Shown: in pieces, positions 9,460 to 19,494 of the stretch
How positions within the stretch are numbered: the first letter of the stretch is position 1
Layout of the letters: each line of letters starts with the position of its first letter
Assembly: GCF_003330725.1 (NCBI RefSeq)
Contig: NZ_CP030840.1
Location: 2,232,001 to 2,296,000 of the forward strand
Direction of reading: 5' to 3'
Source of the DNA: Acidisarcina polymorpha
GTDB taxonomy: Bacteria; Acidobacteriota; Terriglobia; Terriglobales; Acidobacteriaceae
DNA: 64,000 nucleotides
The notes under the pieces: generated by a model
Databases searched by the model: none
What the model was told of the DNA's origin: nothing
What the model saw: only the letters and a program-made list of their open reading frames with translations
Position numbers and translations under genes: made by a program

Positions 9460-10680
9460 TTAGTCGACCGGCACCCGCGGCACGCGTTCGGCGATGTCGC
9501 AGAGCACCTCGTAAGGAATGGTGCCCATGAGGTCGGCAAGCTCGTATGCGTCAATGGCCACGCCTCCTTGCTTGCCCAGGACGACCACTTCATCGCCGAT
9601 CTCTACTCCGGGAATGTCCGTCACATCGACGATCGTCTGATCCATCGAAATCCGCCCTGCGATCGGCGCCCGGCGGCCGTGAACCAGCACGCTGCCGCGA
9701 TTCGAAAGCAAACGGCTCAATCCATCCGCATAGCCCAACGGCAAGAGCGCCAGCCTCGTCGCACGCTCTGCACGGAAGGTCGCGTTATAGCCTGCTCCCT
9801 CACCCGGCCCAATCGTGCGCAGCGAAGTCACTCGCGTCTTCCAAGCAAGCACGGGAAAGAGTCCGCTCCCGGCCATCCGACCATCCGCTTCCAGTTCTCC
9901 CGCTCCACTGAAGCGCGGGGCATAGCCATACAGCGAGAGCCCAGGACGCAGCATCAGCTGCGCTCCAATCCGCGCCGCCAATTGCCGCAGCGGCTCGATC
10001 TGTTCCCCCTCGAGTAGCGTCGCCGAGTTGCCCGCATGAATCCACCGCGGCCGAAGCCCCGATGCGGCAATCAACTCGATCGCCATTTCGAGACAAGACC
10101 TCTGCCGCTTCGTATCCTCGCCGTCTATAACTTCGGGCGCGCTGAAATGAGTCGCAACGCCCTCCAACCGCAGCGCCGGACTGGCACGCAGTCTCTCCAG
10201 AATCGCGCCCACTTCCTTCCCCTGCGGATCCGGGATGGGAACGCCCTGCCGCGACATCCCGGTATCGATCTCCAGATGCACGGCGATCGAACCATCCGGT
10301 ATAGAACGCTGTTGTGTGGCGTTCTCCAGTAGGTCCAGATGAAAACGCTCCCAGATCAGCGGGGTAAGGCGATGCTCGAGGATCGCGTCTGCCTCGCCAT
10401 GCCAGAGGCCTGACATCACCAGGATGCTCGACTCCGGACACACTGCCCGCGCACGTACACCCTCCTCGACCGAGGTCACACCAAGCCAGTCCGCACCGGC
10501 GCCGGCGAGCAGCGGAGAGCACACCCGCAGCCCGTGCCCATAGGCGTCTGCTTTCACGACGGCCAGGACCTCAACACTCGCTCCAGCAGAAACATGCTCC
10601 CTCGCAAGCCGGCGAAGCTCCAGATAGTTCGCAATCAAGTTGTGACGGGAGATTTCAGCCCAGACAGGACGAGTGTGCAT
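9460..10680 (-). CDS. alr: alanine racemase
   Basis: PLP enzyme that interconverts L- and D-alanine and supplies D-Ala for peptidoglycan. The PLP-lysine motif VVKADAYGHG is near residue 43 and the second catalytic residue, Tyr, is in GAGYNATF about 270 residues in. IHAGNSAT and RPGLSLYGY blocks are also present. Its 406 aa is slightly longer than the common ~370 aa. It is followed closely by the alpha/beta hydrolase gene. Confidence 0.95.
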   Translation of the reverse strand: MHTRPVWAEISRHNLIANYLELRRLAREHVSAGASVEVLAVVKADAYGHGLRVCSPLLAGAGADWLGVTSVEEGVRARAVCPESSILVMSGLWHGEADAILEHRLTPLIWERFHLDLLENATQQRSIPDGSIAVHLEIDTGMSRQGVPIPDPQGKEVGAILERLRASPALRLEGVATHFSAPEVIDGEDTKRQRSCLEMAIELIAASGLRPRWIHAGNSATLLEGEQIEPLRQLAARIGAQLMLRPGLSLYGYAPRFSGAGELEADGRMAGSGLFPVLAWKTRVTSLRTIGPGEGAGYNATFRAERATRLALLPLGYADGLSRLLSNRGSVLVHGRRAPIAGRISMDQTIVDVTDIPGVEIGDEVVVLGKQGGVAIDAYELADLMGTIPYEVLCDIAERVPRVPVD

Positions 10681-10790
10681 GAGAAGTTTGCAATGAAGAC
10701 TGTTTCATCCTATCGCGGGCGCGCAACCGAAAGCTGGGTGCCGTTCCCGAACCGGGCACGGAATGCCCCACGCGGCGCGAAAATACCTCG

Positions 10791-10830
10791 AAAAAGAAAG
10801 GGGGAGATGGCTGCAAGTCCCTCTCCCCTT
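10791..10830 (-). terminator. intrinsic terminator of the HU gene
   Basis: Read on the minus strand, AAGGGGAGA pairs with TCTCCCCCTT (one bulge) around a short loop and is followed by TTTCTTTTTC. It lies about 95 bp past the stop of the HU gene, the distance and form expected of a Rho-independent terminator. Confidence 0.65.
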
Positions 10831-10924
10831 AGACGCTTCTAACCTGCCGCTTTCCGATCTTCCGTCGGTACGCGGTGCCTCCGTTGTTGCAACTCGATCC
10901 CCAAACTAATTCTTCGAGGAGGAA

Positions 10925-11221
<297 letters not shown>

Positions 11222-11503
11222 GGTCTTAAATTCCTCCTGTGTCGTACATTCTGCGATTCTGAATAAACTCTGCGTCACGATCCTACCTTGGTGACGGTGA
11301 CTTGGTCCTGCGGAAGCCCTGTATTTACGCTGCTCCGAGAGAACCCTCGGGGTTAACGATGCGATTTTGCAAAACATTTGTCAATGGGAAAACCCCGCTT
11401 TCCACAGGTTTTCGTTGGTTTTTTTAGGTTTTTCTGGAATTTACACGTATTTAGGGTCATTTTCCCGATTTGGGCTCGATCGTGCATGTCGTCGAAGGCC
11501 GCG

Positions 11504-12337
11504 TCAATACAGGCCAAACAACAGCGGCCGATTCTCTTTCGGGGCCGCGATGAGCGGGCGATTCAGCCACTCGACCAGCGGCGCGGCCGTACGGAAATAT
11601 GTCACGATCCTCTTCACCAGACCCGGTTTGAGTGCCTCTTCCACTGGAAGCTTCGCCATCAGCGCCCACTGCCGGCACTTCAACAGGTCCATCGCCGGAT
11701 GGTCCTTCGGAAATCCCTTGGGAGGCCGCGACAGCAACTCGCCATAATCCGGCGTAAATAGCTGCCGCAGTTTCTTCCCTGCAAGCAGGCCGCGTAACTC
11801 TTCATGATGGTCGAGCAGAAATCCTCGTATCGCCATCAGCTGCTCGCGTTCCGGCATATAAACGCCCGCGGCAACCATCAACTCTTCCGCCGACAAATGC
11901 AAGTAGAATCCGCCGCCTGAGGTCTTCTCCAAGCCATGCCGCGACCACCACGCCGCTACATTCTTCTTGTAAGGAGTCTTGTCGTTCGAGAATCGCGTGT
12001 CGCGATAGATCCGCATCATGCACATCTGCGCCGGCCTGACATGGTCGGGAGCGAACTCCACCATCGCTCCGGTTACCTCCTCGATCACCTTCAGCATCGG
12101 CGCCTTCAATACCGTCTCGAACAACGGCTTGCGCGGATCGAACCAGTCGCGGCGGTTATTGCGCTTCAGACCACGGAGGAACTTCAGAGACTCTTCATTG
12201 AAGTAGGCGTTCGCCGCACTCGGCATTGGCTTCGCCGCACTCGGCCTGTCGGCCTTCTTCACGGTTGCTTTCCTGGCGTTCACGATTGCTGTCTTTGCGG
12301 CCGGCACTCCTGAATTGTAAAGGCCCCGCCAGCTCAA
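11504..12337 (-). CDS. DUF2461 domain-containing protein
   Basis: A 277-aa protein of a widespread uncharacterised family. The core runs from about residue 44 (FNEESLKFLRGLKRNNRRDWF) through RIYRDTRFSNDKTPYK to GFYLHLS, all hallmark positions of DUF2461. The first ~40 residues are Ala/Lys-rich and may not be translated: the frame opens with TTG at 12337, and an ATG at 12226 (Met38) is a reasonable alternative start. No clear operon partner. Confidence 0.75.
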   Translation of the reverse strand: MSWRGLYNSGVPAAKTAIVNARKATVKKADRPSAAKPMPSAANAYFNEESLKFLRGLKRNNRRDWFDPRKPLFETVLKAPMLKVIEEVTGAMVEFAPDHVRPAQMCMMRIYRDTRFSNDKTPYKKNVAAWWSRHGLEKTSGGGFYLHLSAEELMVAAGVYMPEREQLMAIRGFLLDHHEELRGLLAGKKLRQLFTPDYGELLSRPPKGFPKDHPAMDLLKCRQWALMAKLPVEEALKPGLVKRIVTYFRTAAPLVEWLNRPLIAAPKENRPLLFGLY

Positions 12338-12415
12338 GCCTCAACCCTGCGAAACATGACCGCGAAAGTTCACGTGCGGCCTAGAGAGTCACATCCTGAA
12401 ATGCTCTAATGAGTC

Positions 12416-14168
12416 ATGATTTTAAGAAAGTCCAGCGTCGCGACCGGCTTGTTGCTGCTTCTTCCATGGCTCTTCGCGCTGGGTTGCCATTCGGAGGCGA
12501 CCTCCCCGCAGGTCACCCATGCTTCTCAAGGCCCAGATGGAAATTCTCGCAGTGGCAGCGCCGACACCAGCGCCGCCTCGCAGCGGATTCAAGCGATCGC
12601 CTCCAGCGGAAGCCTGGCCACTCTGCACGCGCCTAACTTCTCGGACTACCAGAAGCTGGTGCAGACCTTCTATCAGTCAGCGAATTTCGCACCAGCATGG
12701 CTGCACAACGGCCAGCCTGCAGCGCCAGCGCTTGCGGTCATCGCCGCTCTCGAGAACAGCCGGCAGAAAGGGCCTGAATCCTGACGACTACGATGCTTCG
12801 CTCTGGCCGCAGCGGCTGGAGGCGTTGAAAACTTCGTCCGGCGACCCTGGCGCGCTCGCAGAATTCGATGTGGCGCTCACCGTCGGCGCGATGCGCTACA
12901 TCTCCGATTTGCATATCGGGCGGATCAATCCTAAACATTTCAAGTTCGGCATCGATGTTCAGCAGAAGCTCTACGACCTGCCCTCCTTTCTCGCGCAAAA
13001 CATCATCAATTCCACGGATGTGCCCGGCGCGCTGAGCAAGGTTGAACCGCAGTACGACGGCTATCGGCGCACCGCAGCGGCCCTGCAGACCTATCTTCAG
13101 CTTGCCTCCATCTATCCCGCTGGCGCGTTGCCGGAAGCGGCCAAAACGGTTGCGCCGGGGGACAACTATACGGGAGTCGAGCAGCTAATTCAGCGCCTGC
13201 AATTGTTGGGCGACATGCCGCGCGACGCGGGCGCCTCCAACCAGCCGGATTCGGAAAACTCTGCCATCTATACCGGACCGGTGGTCGACGGTGTGAAACA
13301 TTTCCAGATCCGCCACGGCATCACTCCTGACGGCAAGCTGGGCAGCGAGACCATGCGCCAGCTGAACACGCCGATTTCGACCCGAATCACTCAACTTAGC
13401 GATTCGCTGGAGCGCTGGCGCTGGCTGCCCGAGAGCTTCTCGCCGCTGCCGGTCGCCGTCAATATCCCGGAGTTCGTGCTGCGCGTCTTCAACCCCGATC
13501 ACAAGATCGCCTTGCGCATGAATGTGGTCGTCGGTCGCGCGCTCCGCACCGAGACCCCGGTCTTTGCCGAGGAGATGAAATACATCGTCTTCCGTCCCTA
13601 CTGGAACGTGCCGCCTAGCATCGCGCGCGGTGAGACCATTCCCTCCATCCAGAAGAATCCTCACTACCTCGCTCAGAAGGGCTTTGAGATCACCGATCAA
13701 AGTGGCCGCGTCATTACCAGCGATGCAGTCAGCGCCGAAGTCCTCGCTCAGCTGCGCGCCGGCAAACTCATGGTGCGGCAGAGACCAGGGCCGGCGAACG
13801 CCCTCGGTCTCATCAAGTTCATCTTCCCCAACACCAACAATGTCTACCTGCACAGCACCCCGGCGCCCCAGCTCTTTTCGCAGTCTCGCCGGGACTTCAG
13901 TCATGGATGCATCCGCGTCCAAGAGCCCGCCGAGCTCGCCGCCTTCCTGCTCAAGGGCCAACCCAACTGGACCCTCGACGCGGTCAACGCCGCCATGCAG
14001 TCCGGTCCCGACAATCGGCAAGTCAACCTGCCTACTCCGGTTCCCGTCGTGATCGGCTACTTCACTGCCTTCGTCGAAGAGGATGGACAAGTCCACTTCT
14101 TCAGCGACATCTACGGGCATGACAAGTCGCTGAATGCCGTGCTAGCCAAGGGACCGCCCTATCCCTAG
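12416..14168 (+). pseudogene. L,D-transpeptidase (YcbB/ErfK type) with a one-base frameshift
   Basis: The frame opening at 12416 codes a signal peptide with lipobox (LFALGC) and the N-terminal part of a murein L,D-transpeptidase, then stops at 12784. The rest of the protein continues in the +1 frame to 14168. It holds a peptidoglycan-binding-like segment (VKHFQIRHGITPDGKLG), a conserved RWRWLPE block, and the catalytic SHGCIRV motif with the active Cys. The break is at GGG 12770-12772 after AAA: removing one G would join ENSRQK to GLNPDDYD. In an intact form it would crosslink peptidoglycan (3-3 links) in the periplasm at about 580 aa. It is either a recent inactivation, an assembly error, or a programmed shift; the first two are likelier. 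Confidence 0.82.
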
Positions 14169-14184
14169 CGCTGGTGTCGGCTGT

Positions 14185-14449
14185 TCATGAGACGGTCTCT
14201 GAGCTTGTCGGATTTGGTTCTCTCACGCCATCCATAAACTCTGAGAATGTAAGCGGGCTTACCTTCCAAGCTCTCAACTCAGCAGCAGCTTCCTGAATGG
14301 TCTGCTCGGCTAGATGCTTACATAGCCCATTCGAGATGTAGGCACGGAGAAGAGCCTTGTAGCCGCTGAAGCCGAGAGACGGGGCGATCTCCTTTAAACG
14401 CCCGAGAACATGCTTGGGCAGGCGGAGGGAGTCAGTGACATAGGCTCAT
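14185..14449 (-). pseudogene. remnant of a small ribbon-helix-helix-like (antitoxin-type) gene
   Basis: On the minus strand an open frame of 86 codons runs from 14445 to the stop at 14185. It contains DSLRLPKHVLGRLKEIAP followed by GFSGYKALLRAYISNGL, a pattern like small CopG/ribbon-helix-helix antitoxins. The frame has no start of its own: a stop codon directly precedes it. An ATG at 14449 in another frame (MSL) would join it if one T were removed. So it looks like a small gene broken at codon 3 or 4. No toxin gene lies beside it. Family assignment is tentative. Confidence 0.4.
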
Positions 14450-14671
14450 CGATTTGCCTGTTTCGCTGCATGCGTTCACAAACATTCCTAGCGTCTCAGA
14501 AACGCGACCCATATAGCTGTCATTGTCGATTTGCCATGGTAACTCTGCTCCGGACCATGTGCCGGCACAATTACCATGGTACTAACCAGTCCTCTTAGTG
14601 GCTTTACTCAGCCAAAACCATAGGCGAGTATCGTCCCTGGCTCTCGCCATGAGAGACCAGGAGATCCACTT

Positions 14672-16435
14672 ATGATGAACCCCAATTTTCAGGTGCTTAG
14701 TTGTAGACGTTTGTCTCTCACGATCGCGGCGGCCGGAGTCTTCGGAGCGTTTCTTGTTTCTTCCTCCTTTCTCACAGCGTCCGCGCAGGTCGCCCCATCG
14801 CTAGGGTATGCAGGCAAGTTTGCGGTCCTGGGCGGTTCGGCAGTGACTAATACGGGTGCGACCGTCCTCACCGGAGACCTTGGTATCAGCCCGGGTACGA
14901 CGATTACGGGATTTCCTCCGGGTAAGATCGTGAGGGGACTTACGCATACAGGGGATGCCATGGCGCTTCGCGCTCAGACTGACGCCGCGACCGCCTATAG
15001 CTAGCTGGCGACGGAGACGTGCAATACGTCCTATAGCGTGCCGACCGAGCTTGGCAGCATGACGCTGCTGCCCGGGGTTTACTGCTTCGCATCTTCAGCG
15101 CAGATCACGGGAGCGCTCACTCTCGATGGAGGCGGAAATCCGAACGCGGTGTGGGTCTTCGAAATAGGAAGCACACTCACGACTGCGGCAAATTCGTCAG
15201 TGCTGTTCATCAATAGCGGCCAGCACCGCAATGTGTTTTGGCAGATCGGCAGCTCCGCAACGGTGGGGACGGGCTCGGCATTCCAAGGTAACATGCTGGC
15301 TTCGGCAAGCATTACGCTGACGACGAATGCGACGGTGGCCGGGAGTGTCCTGGCGCTGAACGGCGCAGTGACCCTGGATACAAACATTGTTTCTACCTGC
15401 GTGTGCACTCTGCCTTATGCGCCGGTTAGCGCGACCGTGGTTAAGACGATCACCGTTGCTCCGGCGAGTGATTCAATTGCCGGTACGGCGATCGGCGCGA
15501 CATTGTCGCCTGATGGGAAGTCAGTTTGGGTGGCCGGGTATAACGGCACGGCAACTCCCGGCTTTGTGTCACTGGTCGATGTAGCGAGCGAGTCCGTTGG
15601 ACAGTCGATCGCGGTTGGCGCCGGTCCTTCGGATATCGCGTTTACCAATCCGGGTGGACGGGCCTTTGTGACGAACCGGTATGGCGCGAGCGTTTCGGTC
15701 GTCGATGTTGCGAACCTGACGGTGAAACAAACGATTGACCTTAGTTCCATTCCGCTACAGGCTCCTTTTGGAGTTGTTTATAAGGGCGGACATGTACTGA
15801 TTACAACTCAAGGGAGTGACAATCTGGCCCCGGAGTATGACATTGAACAAAACCCGATCACACTTCACCAGGCGATCGCGCTGCCAGGCACCAGTGGCCG
15901 GCCAACTTCGATTCCGACTGGAATGGGGCGGTTTGGCAACAAGCTTCTCGTACCGGTATTTGTGGTCACGAATACGGCGACGGGAGCCGGCTATCCTGAG
16001 TTAGACGTCGTGAATCCCACAACTGCCAAGGTGGTAGGCAAGGCTTCAATGAAACGCAGCGGTTCGGTGCCGGAAGCAGTCGTGGTCAGCCCGGATGGAA
16101 AGTACGCCTATGTTTCGCTGTTCAATTCCACGGGCGGAACTGGCGGCGTCTGGGTGATTTCGCTCGATACACTGTCGACCAAGACAGTGATCCTTACTTG
16201 CGATACCGCCAACTACGGAGAGGCCATCTCAGCGGATGGAAAATATCTGCTGGTCACCGGCTTTCTTGAGGACCAGGTGGCCCTTATCGACACGGCGACC
16301 GATACCGTGGACGTGATCATCAAGGGCGGACACCAGCCCAATGCGATCGCATTGACCAACGATAATTCTCAGGCCTTTTTCACCAACCAGACGGATGGTA
16401 CAGTGACGGTGGTTTCCTTTAGCCCTAGCTTGTAG
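14672..16435 (+). pseudogene. ice-binding-like (DUF3494) / YVTN beta-propeller fusion with in-frame TAG
   Basis: A signal peptide (hydrophobic stretch ending ASAQ) is followed by a DUF3494 ice-binding-like domain: FAVLGGSAVTNTGATVLTGD, GDAMALRAQ, then LLPGVYCFASSAQ, NPNAVWVFEIGSTL and NGAVTLDTN. From about residue 255 a second module has YVTN/lactonase-like propeller blades (GRAFVTNRYGASVSVVDV, SPDGKYAYVS, SADGKYLLVTG). The reading frame is continuous except for one TAG at 15002-15004, in AYS*LATETC, where the family normally reads through. The upstream half is 110 aa; the downstream half has a Met at 15038. A single substitution such as CAG to TAG would explain it. AGGAG precedes the start and a terminator follows the end. 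Confidence 0.8.
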
Positions 16436-16469
16436 ACGCGCTGTTGGAGCGGGGTTGAAACAACCGAAG

Positions 16470-16504
16470 TGGCCCGCGAAGCAGCTTCGCGGGCCATTTC
16501 TTTT
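16470..16504 (+). terminator. intrinsic terminator after the ice-binding/propeller gene
   Basis: TGGCCCGCGAAG at 16470-16481 pairs perfectly with CTTCGCGGGCCA at 16485-16496 across a 3-nt loop, followed by TTTCTTTT. A 12-bp GC-rich stem with a T-tract is a textbook Rho-independent terminator. Confidence 0.9.
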
Positions 16505-16584
16505 GGTCCTGGTTCGGTGGTGACGGGGAAATTCAACCCTTCGGATATTGCTGGGTTGGACGGTGGGTCGCTAGACTCGTCTCT

Positions 16585-17649
16585 ATGACGATTCGAACTG
16601 AAGCCATTGGCAGTATTCCTCGTCCGCAGGAGTTGATTGACACGATCATCGGGCATCAGGCTGGCCGGCTGGGGCGTGAGGCGCTGGATGCGGCCTATGC
16701 CGAGGCATTGCGCGATACGATTGAGCGGTTGGAAGAGACGGGCTCTCCGGTGCTGACGGATGGAGAACAGACCAAGCCCAGTTTCGCCACGTATCCGCTT
16801 AGCGGACTCAAGAACCTTGCTCCCGACGGGGTGGCAATCCCTTTTGCAGATGGGCATGTGCGCCGGCTTCCGAGATTGACCGCGGGACCGTTTCGCTATG
16901 GCGTGCATGCGGCGGAATACCTGGCGGCGGCGCAGAAGTATACGAAGCGGCCAGTGAAACAGGCGGTGATTTCGGCGTCGGCGTTGAGCTTGCTTTATCC
17001 CGAAGATGGAGTGCCGGGGTATTCGCGGGAGTTGTTTCTGGCTGATTTGATCCATGAGGCGGAGACTGACATTCGCGGAGCTTTGGAACAGGGCGCAGCG
17101 GCGGTGCAGATCGACTTCACCGAGGGGCGGCTGTCGCTGAAGCTCGATCCGACGGGTGGGCTGCTGCGGAGTTTTGTCGAGCTTAATAACCAGGTGCTGG
17201 ACCGGTTTTCGGCAGAGGAGCGGCTGAAGATCGGGGTGCATGTGTGCCCGGGCGGCGATCAGGACTCGACCCATAGCGCCGATGTGGACTACTCGGAGCT
17301 GCTGCCGCTGTTGTTCGAGATGCGGGTAGGGCGATTCTATCTGCAGATGGCGAGCGAACCGGACAAGAAGCGAATCTTGCGGCTGATCAGTCAATTGGCG
17401 AGGCCGGAACACTTGATATTCATTGGGGTGATCGATCCGATTGATCCGGTGGTGGAGACGGCGCAGCAGGTGCGCGACCGGGTGGTCGAGGCTGCATTCT
17501 TTATCCCGGGGAAGCAGTTGGGCACGACCGACGACTGCGGCTTCGCTCCCTTTGGGGACGATGTTTCCACCTCGCGCGAAAAGGCCTTCGCGAAGATCAA
17601 GGCGCGGGTGGCGGGTACGGAGCTGGCGGCGCGGGAGCTCGGATTCTGA
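16585..17649 (+). CDS. MetE C-terminal-domain-like (cobalamin-independent methionine synthase family) protein
   Basis: A 354-aa single-domain protein matching the catalytic C-terminal half of MetE. The zinc ligands are in place: His and Cys in GVHVCPGGD near residue 215-220 and Cys in TTDDCGFAPF near residue 315. QIDFTEGRL takes the place of the QIDEPA block. The N-terminal MetE half and folate-binding region are absent, as in the short core-MetE and related methyltransferases. The methyl donor is therefore uncertain: it may use a corrinoid protein, a small methyl donor, or metabolise a methylated thiol. It sits alone downstream of a terminator. Confidence 0.8.
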   Translation: MTIRTEAIGSIPRPQELIDTIIGHQAGRLGREALDAAYAEALRDTIERLEETGSPVLTDGEQTKPSFATYPLSGLKNLAPDGVAIPFADGHVRRLPRLTAGPFRYGVHAAEYLAAAQKYTKRPVKQAVISASALSLLYPEDGVPGYSRELFLADLIHEAETDIRGALEQGAAAVQIDFTEGRLSLKLDPTGGLLRSFVELNNQVLDRFSAEERLKIGVHVCPGGDQDSTHSADVDYSELLPLLFEMRVGRFYLQMASEPDKKRILRLISQLARPEHLIFIGVIDPIDPVVETAQQVRDRVVEAAFFIPGKQLGTTDDCGFAPFGDDVSTSREKAFAKIKARVAGTELAARELGF

Positions 17650-17684
17650 AGGGGGAGCGCGGCCTGCGGAGGAACTTTCTTCGA

Positions 17685-18677
17685 CTAAGACCGGTCGAGT
17701 GATTGTGAGTTGGCACGCTTCAACCGGGTAATGCGGTAGGCATCGAAGGCGACGACGATCGCACCAAGAGTGACGACAAGCGGCAGGCTTCGAGCCGCCC
17801 AGGTATTGATAGCGGCAGCTACTTGCGTCGTCGTTTGATAGCGGAGATTCGGGAGACGGATGTCCGCGAGGATGTTGGCCTTGCACAACCACGCAGCCAG
17901 CGCCCATCCGAGAGCGTCACTCACCAGCCGCACGCCGGCGCGGAATCGAGTCCAGTAGGGATGAAAGAGATTGACGGCAGAAAGAACCAAACTGCCGGCG
18001 AGCAACAATCCAAAGCCCCAGAAGAAATATCCCCACGCTGGAGCTAACGTGATCTGGGCTTGAGCGTTGTTCACGATCGCCGGAGACGACATGGCTGCCA
18101 TCCACCAAAGACCGACGACGATCAAGGCCACGACTTCGGCGATCGAAGAGGACCGCTTGATCCGGTTGAAGTCGTAGAGCGGAGGTAGTTTGCGCGGATC
18201 CCATTCTTCGAGAAAGTGCGACCTGAGATGATATTGCTCGATAATTGCAAAAAACACCGTGACCGCCGCGAAGGTGTATACGGTTGTCAGCCAGATGGTG
18301 CGCAGCGTCTCGGCAATGAGCGTCCCGAGACTCATCGGGTGATGAGACGGAGCAAAGGTGAAGATACAAATGGCGGCAAGTAGCCAGCCGAGGAAATAAA
18401 AGATCCAAGCCATCTTCAGGACCCGTGAATACATCGGGAAGATAAGGGGTCCGATCAAGTGCCGTTGGGGAAGATAGCGGCTAGCCACTAAAATCGGGTT
18501 TCCGCGTTCGAGAAGGATGGCTTGAAGTTCGAGCTCTGTCAGTGGGTGGCCGAGCTGCGCGGTTTGCTCCTCGATCTGTGAATCGATGGCCTCCGATAGT
18601 TCCGCGATAATGTCCTGCTTTTGAGCCTTGGGCAGCCAAAATCGAACGGCCTGTAAATAACGATCGATGATTTCCAT
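17685..18677 (-). CDS. HAAS-domain multi-pass membrane protein partnered with PadR
   Basis: A 330-aa membrane protein. Residues 1-75 are a HAAS-type helical domain (RYLQAVRFWLPKAQKQDIIAELSEAI), which in many bacteria sits in membrane proteins encoded beside PadR regulators. About six hydrophobic segments follow. I chose ATG 18677, because the residues encoded upstream are not family-like and GGAAAAG precedes this ATG. The gene lies 121 bp downstream of the PadR gene on the same strand. In this arrangement the HAAS protein is thought to act with PadR in membrane-stress or transport signalling. The partner transporter is not known. Confidence 0.75.
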   Translation of the reverse strand: MEIIDRYLQAVRFWLPKAQKQDIIAELSEAIDSQIEEQTAQLGHPLTELELQAILLERGNPILVASRYLPQRHLIGPLIFPMYSRVLKMAWIFYFLGWLLAAICIFTFAPSHHPMSLGTLIAETLRTIWLTTVYTFAAVTVFFAIIEQYHLRSHFLEEWDPRKLPPLYDFNRIKRSSSIAEVVALIVVGLWWMAAMSSPAIVNNAQAQITLAPAWGYFFWGFGLLLAGSLVLSAVNLFHPYWTRFRAGVRLVSDALGWALAAWLCKANILADIRLPNLRYQTTTQVAAAINTWAARSLPLVVTLGAIVVAFDAYRITRLKRANSQSLDRS

Positions 18678-18798
18678 GACTTTTCCTTTTGAATTCGAGA
18701 AGATGCTGTTGCTCCAATTGCGCCAATGAAGTGTTCTGCGAGCTTGTCGAAGACTCTCACCTAGCTCGGTCGTGAAGTGGTGGCTGGTTTTCAGGTGC

Positions 18799-19158
18799 CT
18801 ATTCCTCGCCGACAATCTTGCCTAACGACGCGTTGATTGCTCGCCACTCTTTGAGCAGCAGTTTTAAAACTTGCCTGCCGTCATCCGATAACTGATAGAA
18901 ACGCTTATTGCGTTTGCCTTCTTCCCGCCACTGGCTGCTGAGCAGGCCTTGAGTCTCCAGCCTCCTGAGCAAGGGGTAGAGCGTGCTCTCGTCGATATCC
19001 AGGCCATCTTCGGCGAGAGCTTTGCGCAAGGTGTACCCATAGCGCTCTGTCCTTAGCTGGGCCAGCACGGCGAGAATCAAGGATCCCCGGCGCAGTTCGA
19101 ACCGCAGGTTTTCGTAGATTTCCGTAATCTTGTCGCTGCCGCCTTCACTGTTTTCCAT
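18799..19158 (-). CDS. PadR family transcriptional regulator
   Basis: A 119-aa winged-helix regulator of the short PadR type. The signature ELRRGSLILAVLAQL, YGYTLRKAL and DESTLYPLLRRLETQGLL are all present, as is the YQLSDDGRQVL wing. The ATG at 19158 gives the family's standard N-terminus; upstream in-frame residues overlap the promoter. A strong TTGACA promoter with an overlapping palindrome lies directly upstream, so it is probably autorepressed. The transcript would have a leader of only ~10 nt and no Shine-Dalgarno. Confidence 0.88.
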   Translation of the reverse strand: MENSEGGSDKITEIYENLRFELRRGSLILAVLAQLRTERYGYTLRKALAEDGLDIDESTLYPLLRRLETQGLLSSQWREEGKRNKRFYQLSDDGRQVLKLLLKEWRAINASLGKIVGEE

Positions 19159-19172
19159 ATGGTGTACTTTAC

Positions 19173-19203
19173 ACACTGTATATAGAACAGTGTACGATGT
19201 CAA
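19173..19203 (-). promoter_or_regulatory. padR promoter with overlapping PadR-type operator
   Basis: On the minus strand TTGACA (19198-19203) and TACAGT (19175-19180) are 17 bp apart. A perfect 7-bp inverted repeat, ACACTGT at 19173-19179 and ACAGTGT at 19187-19193 with a 7-bp spacer, covers the spacer and the -10. PadR regulators usually bind such AT-centred dyads and repress their own gene. Binding by this PadR is inference. Confidence 0.7.
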
Positions 19204-19401
19204 GTCTTTCCTCCTGCTGGACAGACGCCAGGCTCTACTCTGAGGCTGAAGCCGACCTTGTCTTGCTGGCTTAGGAAAGGTTGAAGCGGTGCCCTTTCAA
19301 GCGCTGGACTGATTCGGGGCTTCTTTCAGTCAGTTGAAGGCATGACCCAGACTGAGTTAGCACTCCGCCACTCATCACCCACTCGCCTCGTATGCGCACA
19401 T

Positions 19402-19415
19402 ATGACATTTGTCAT
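19402..19415. promoter_or_regulatory. perfect ATGACA-TT-TGTCAT palindrome upstream of the ABC/DesKR block
   Basis: A 14-bp dyad (two 6-bp arms around TT) lies 79 bp before the ABC ATPase start. Dyads with ATGAC/GTCAT arms are plausible sites for NarL/DesR-type response regulators, and one is encoded at the end of this gene block. That link is inference. Confidence 0.5.
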
Positions 19416-19494
19416 CTTTTCCCTGTGACCTTCTGCACTACCTTCTTGGTTTGTGTTGCTGCATTGTTGTAGCTGTCAATCGGAGGCGTGAGTG

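Noticed and set aside
16369-17907. 512-codon minus-strand open frame
   Set aside because: It is antisense to the intact MetE-like gene, is rich in Arg/His/Pro, and has no domain; an effect of high GC content.
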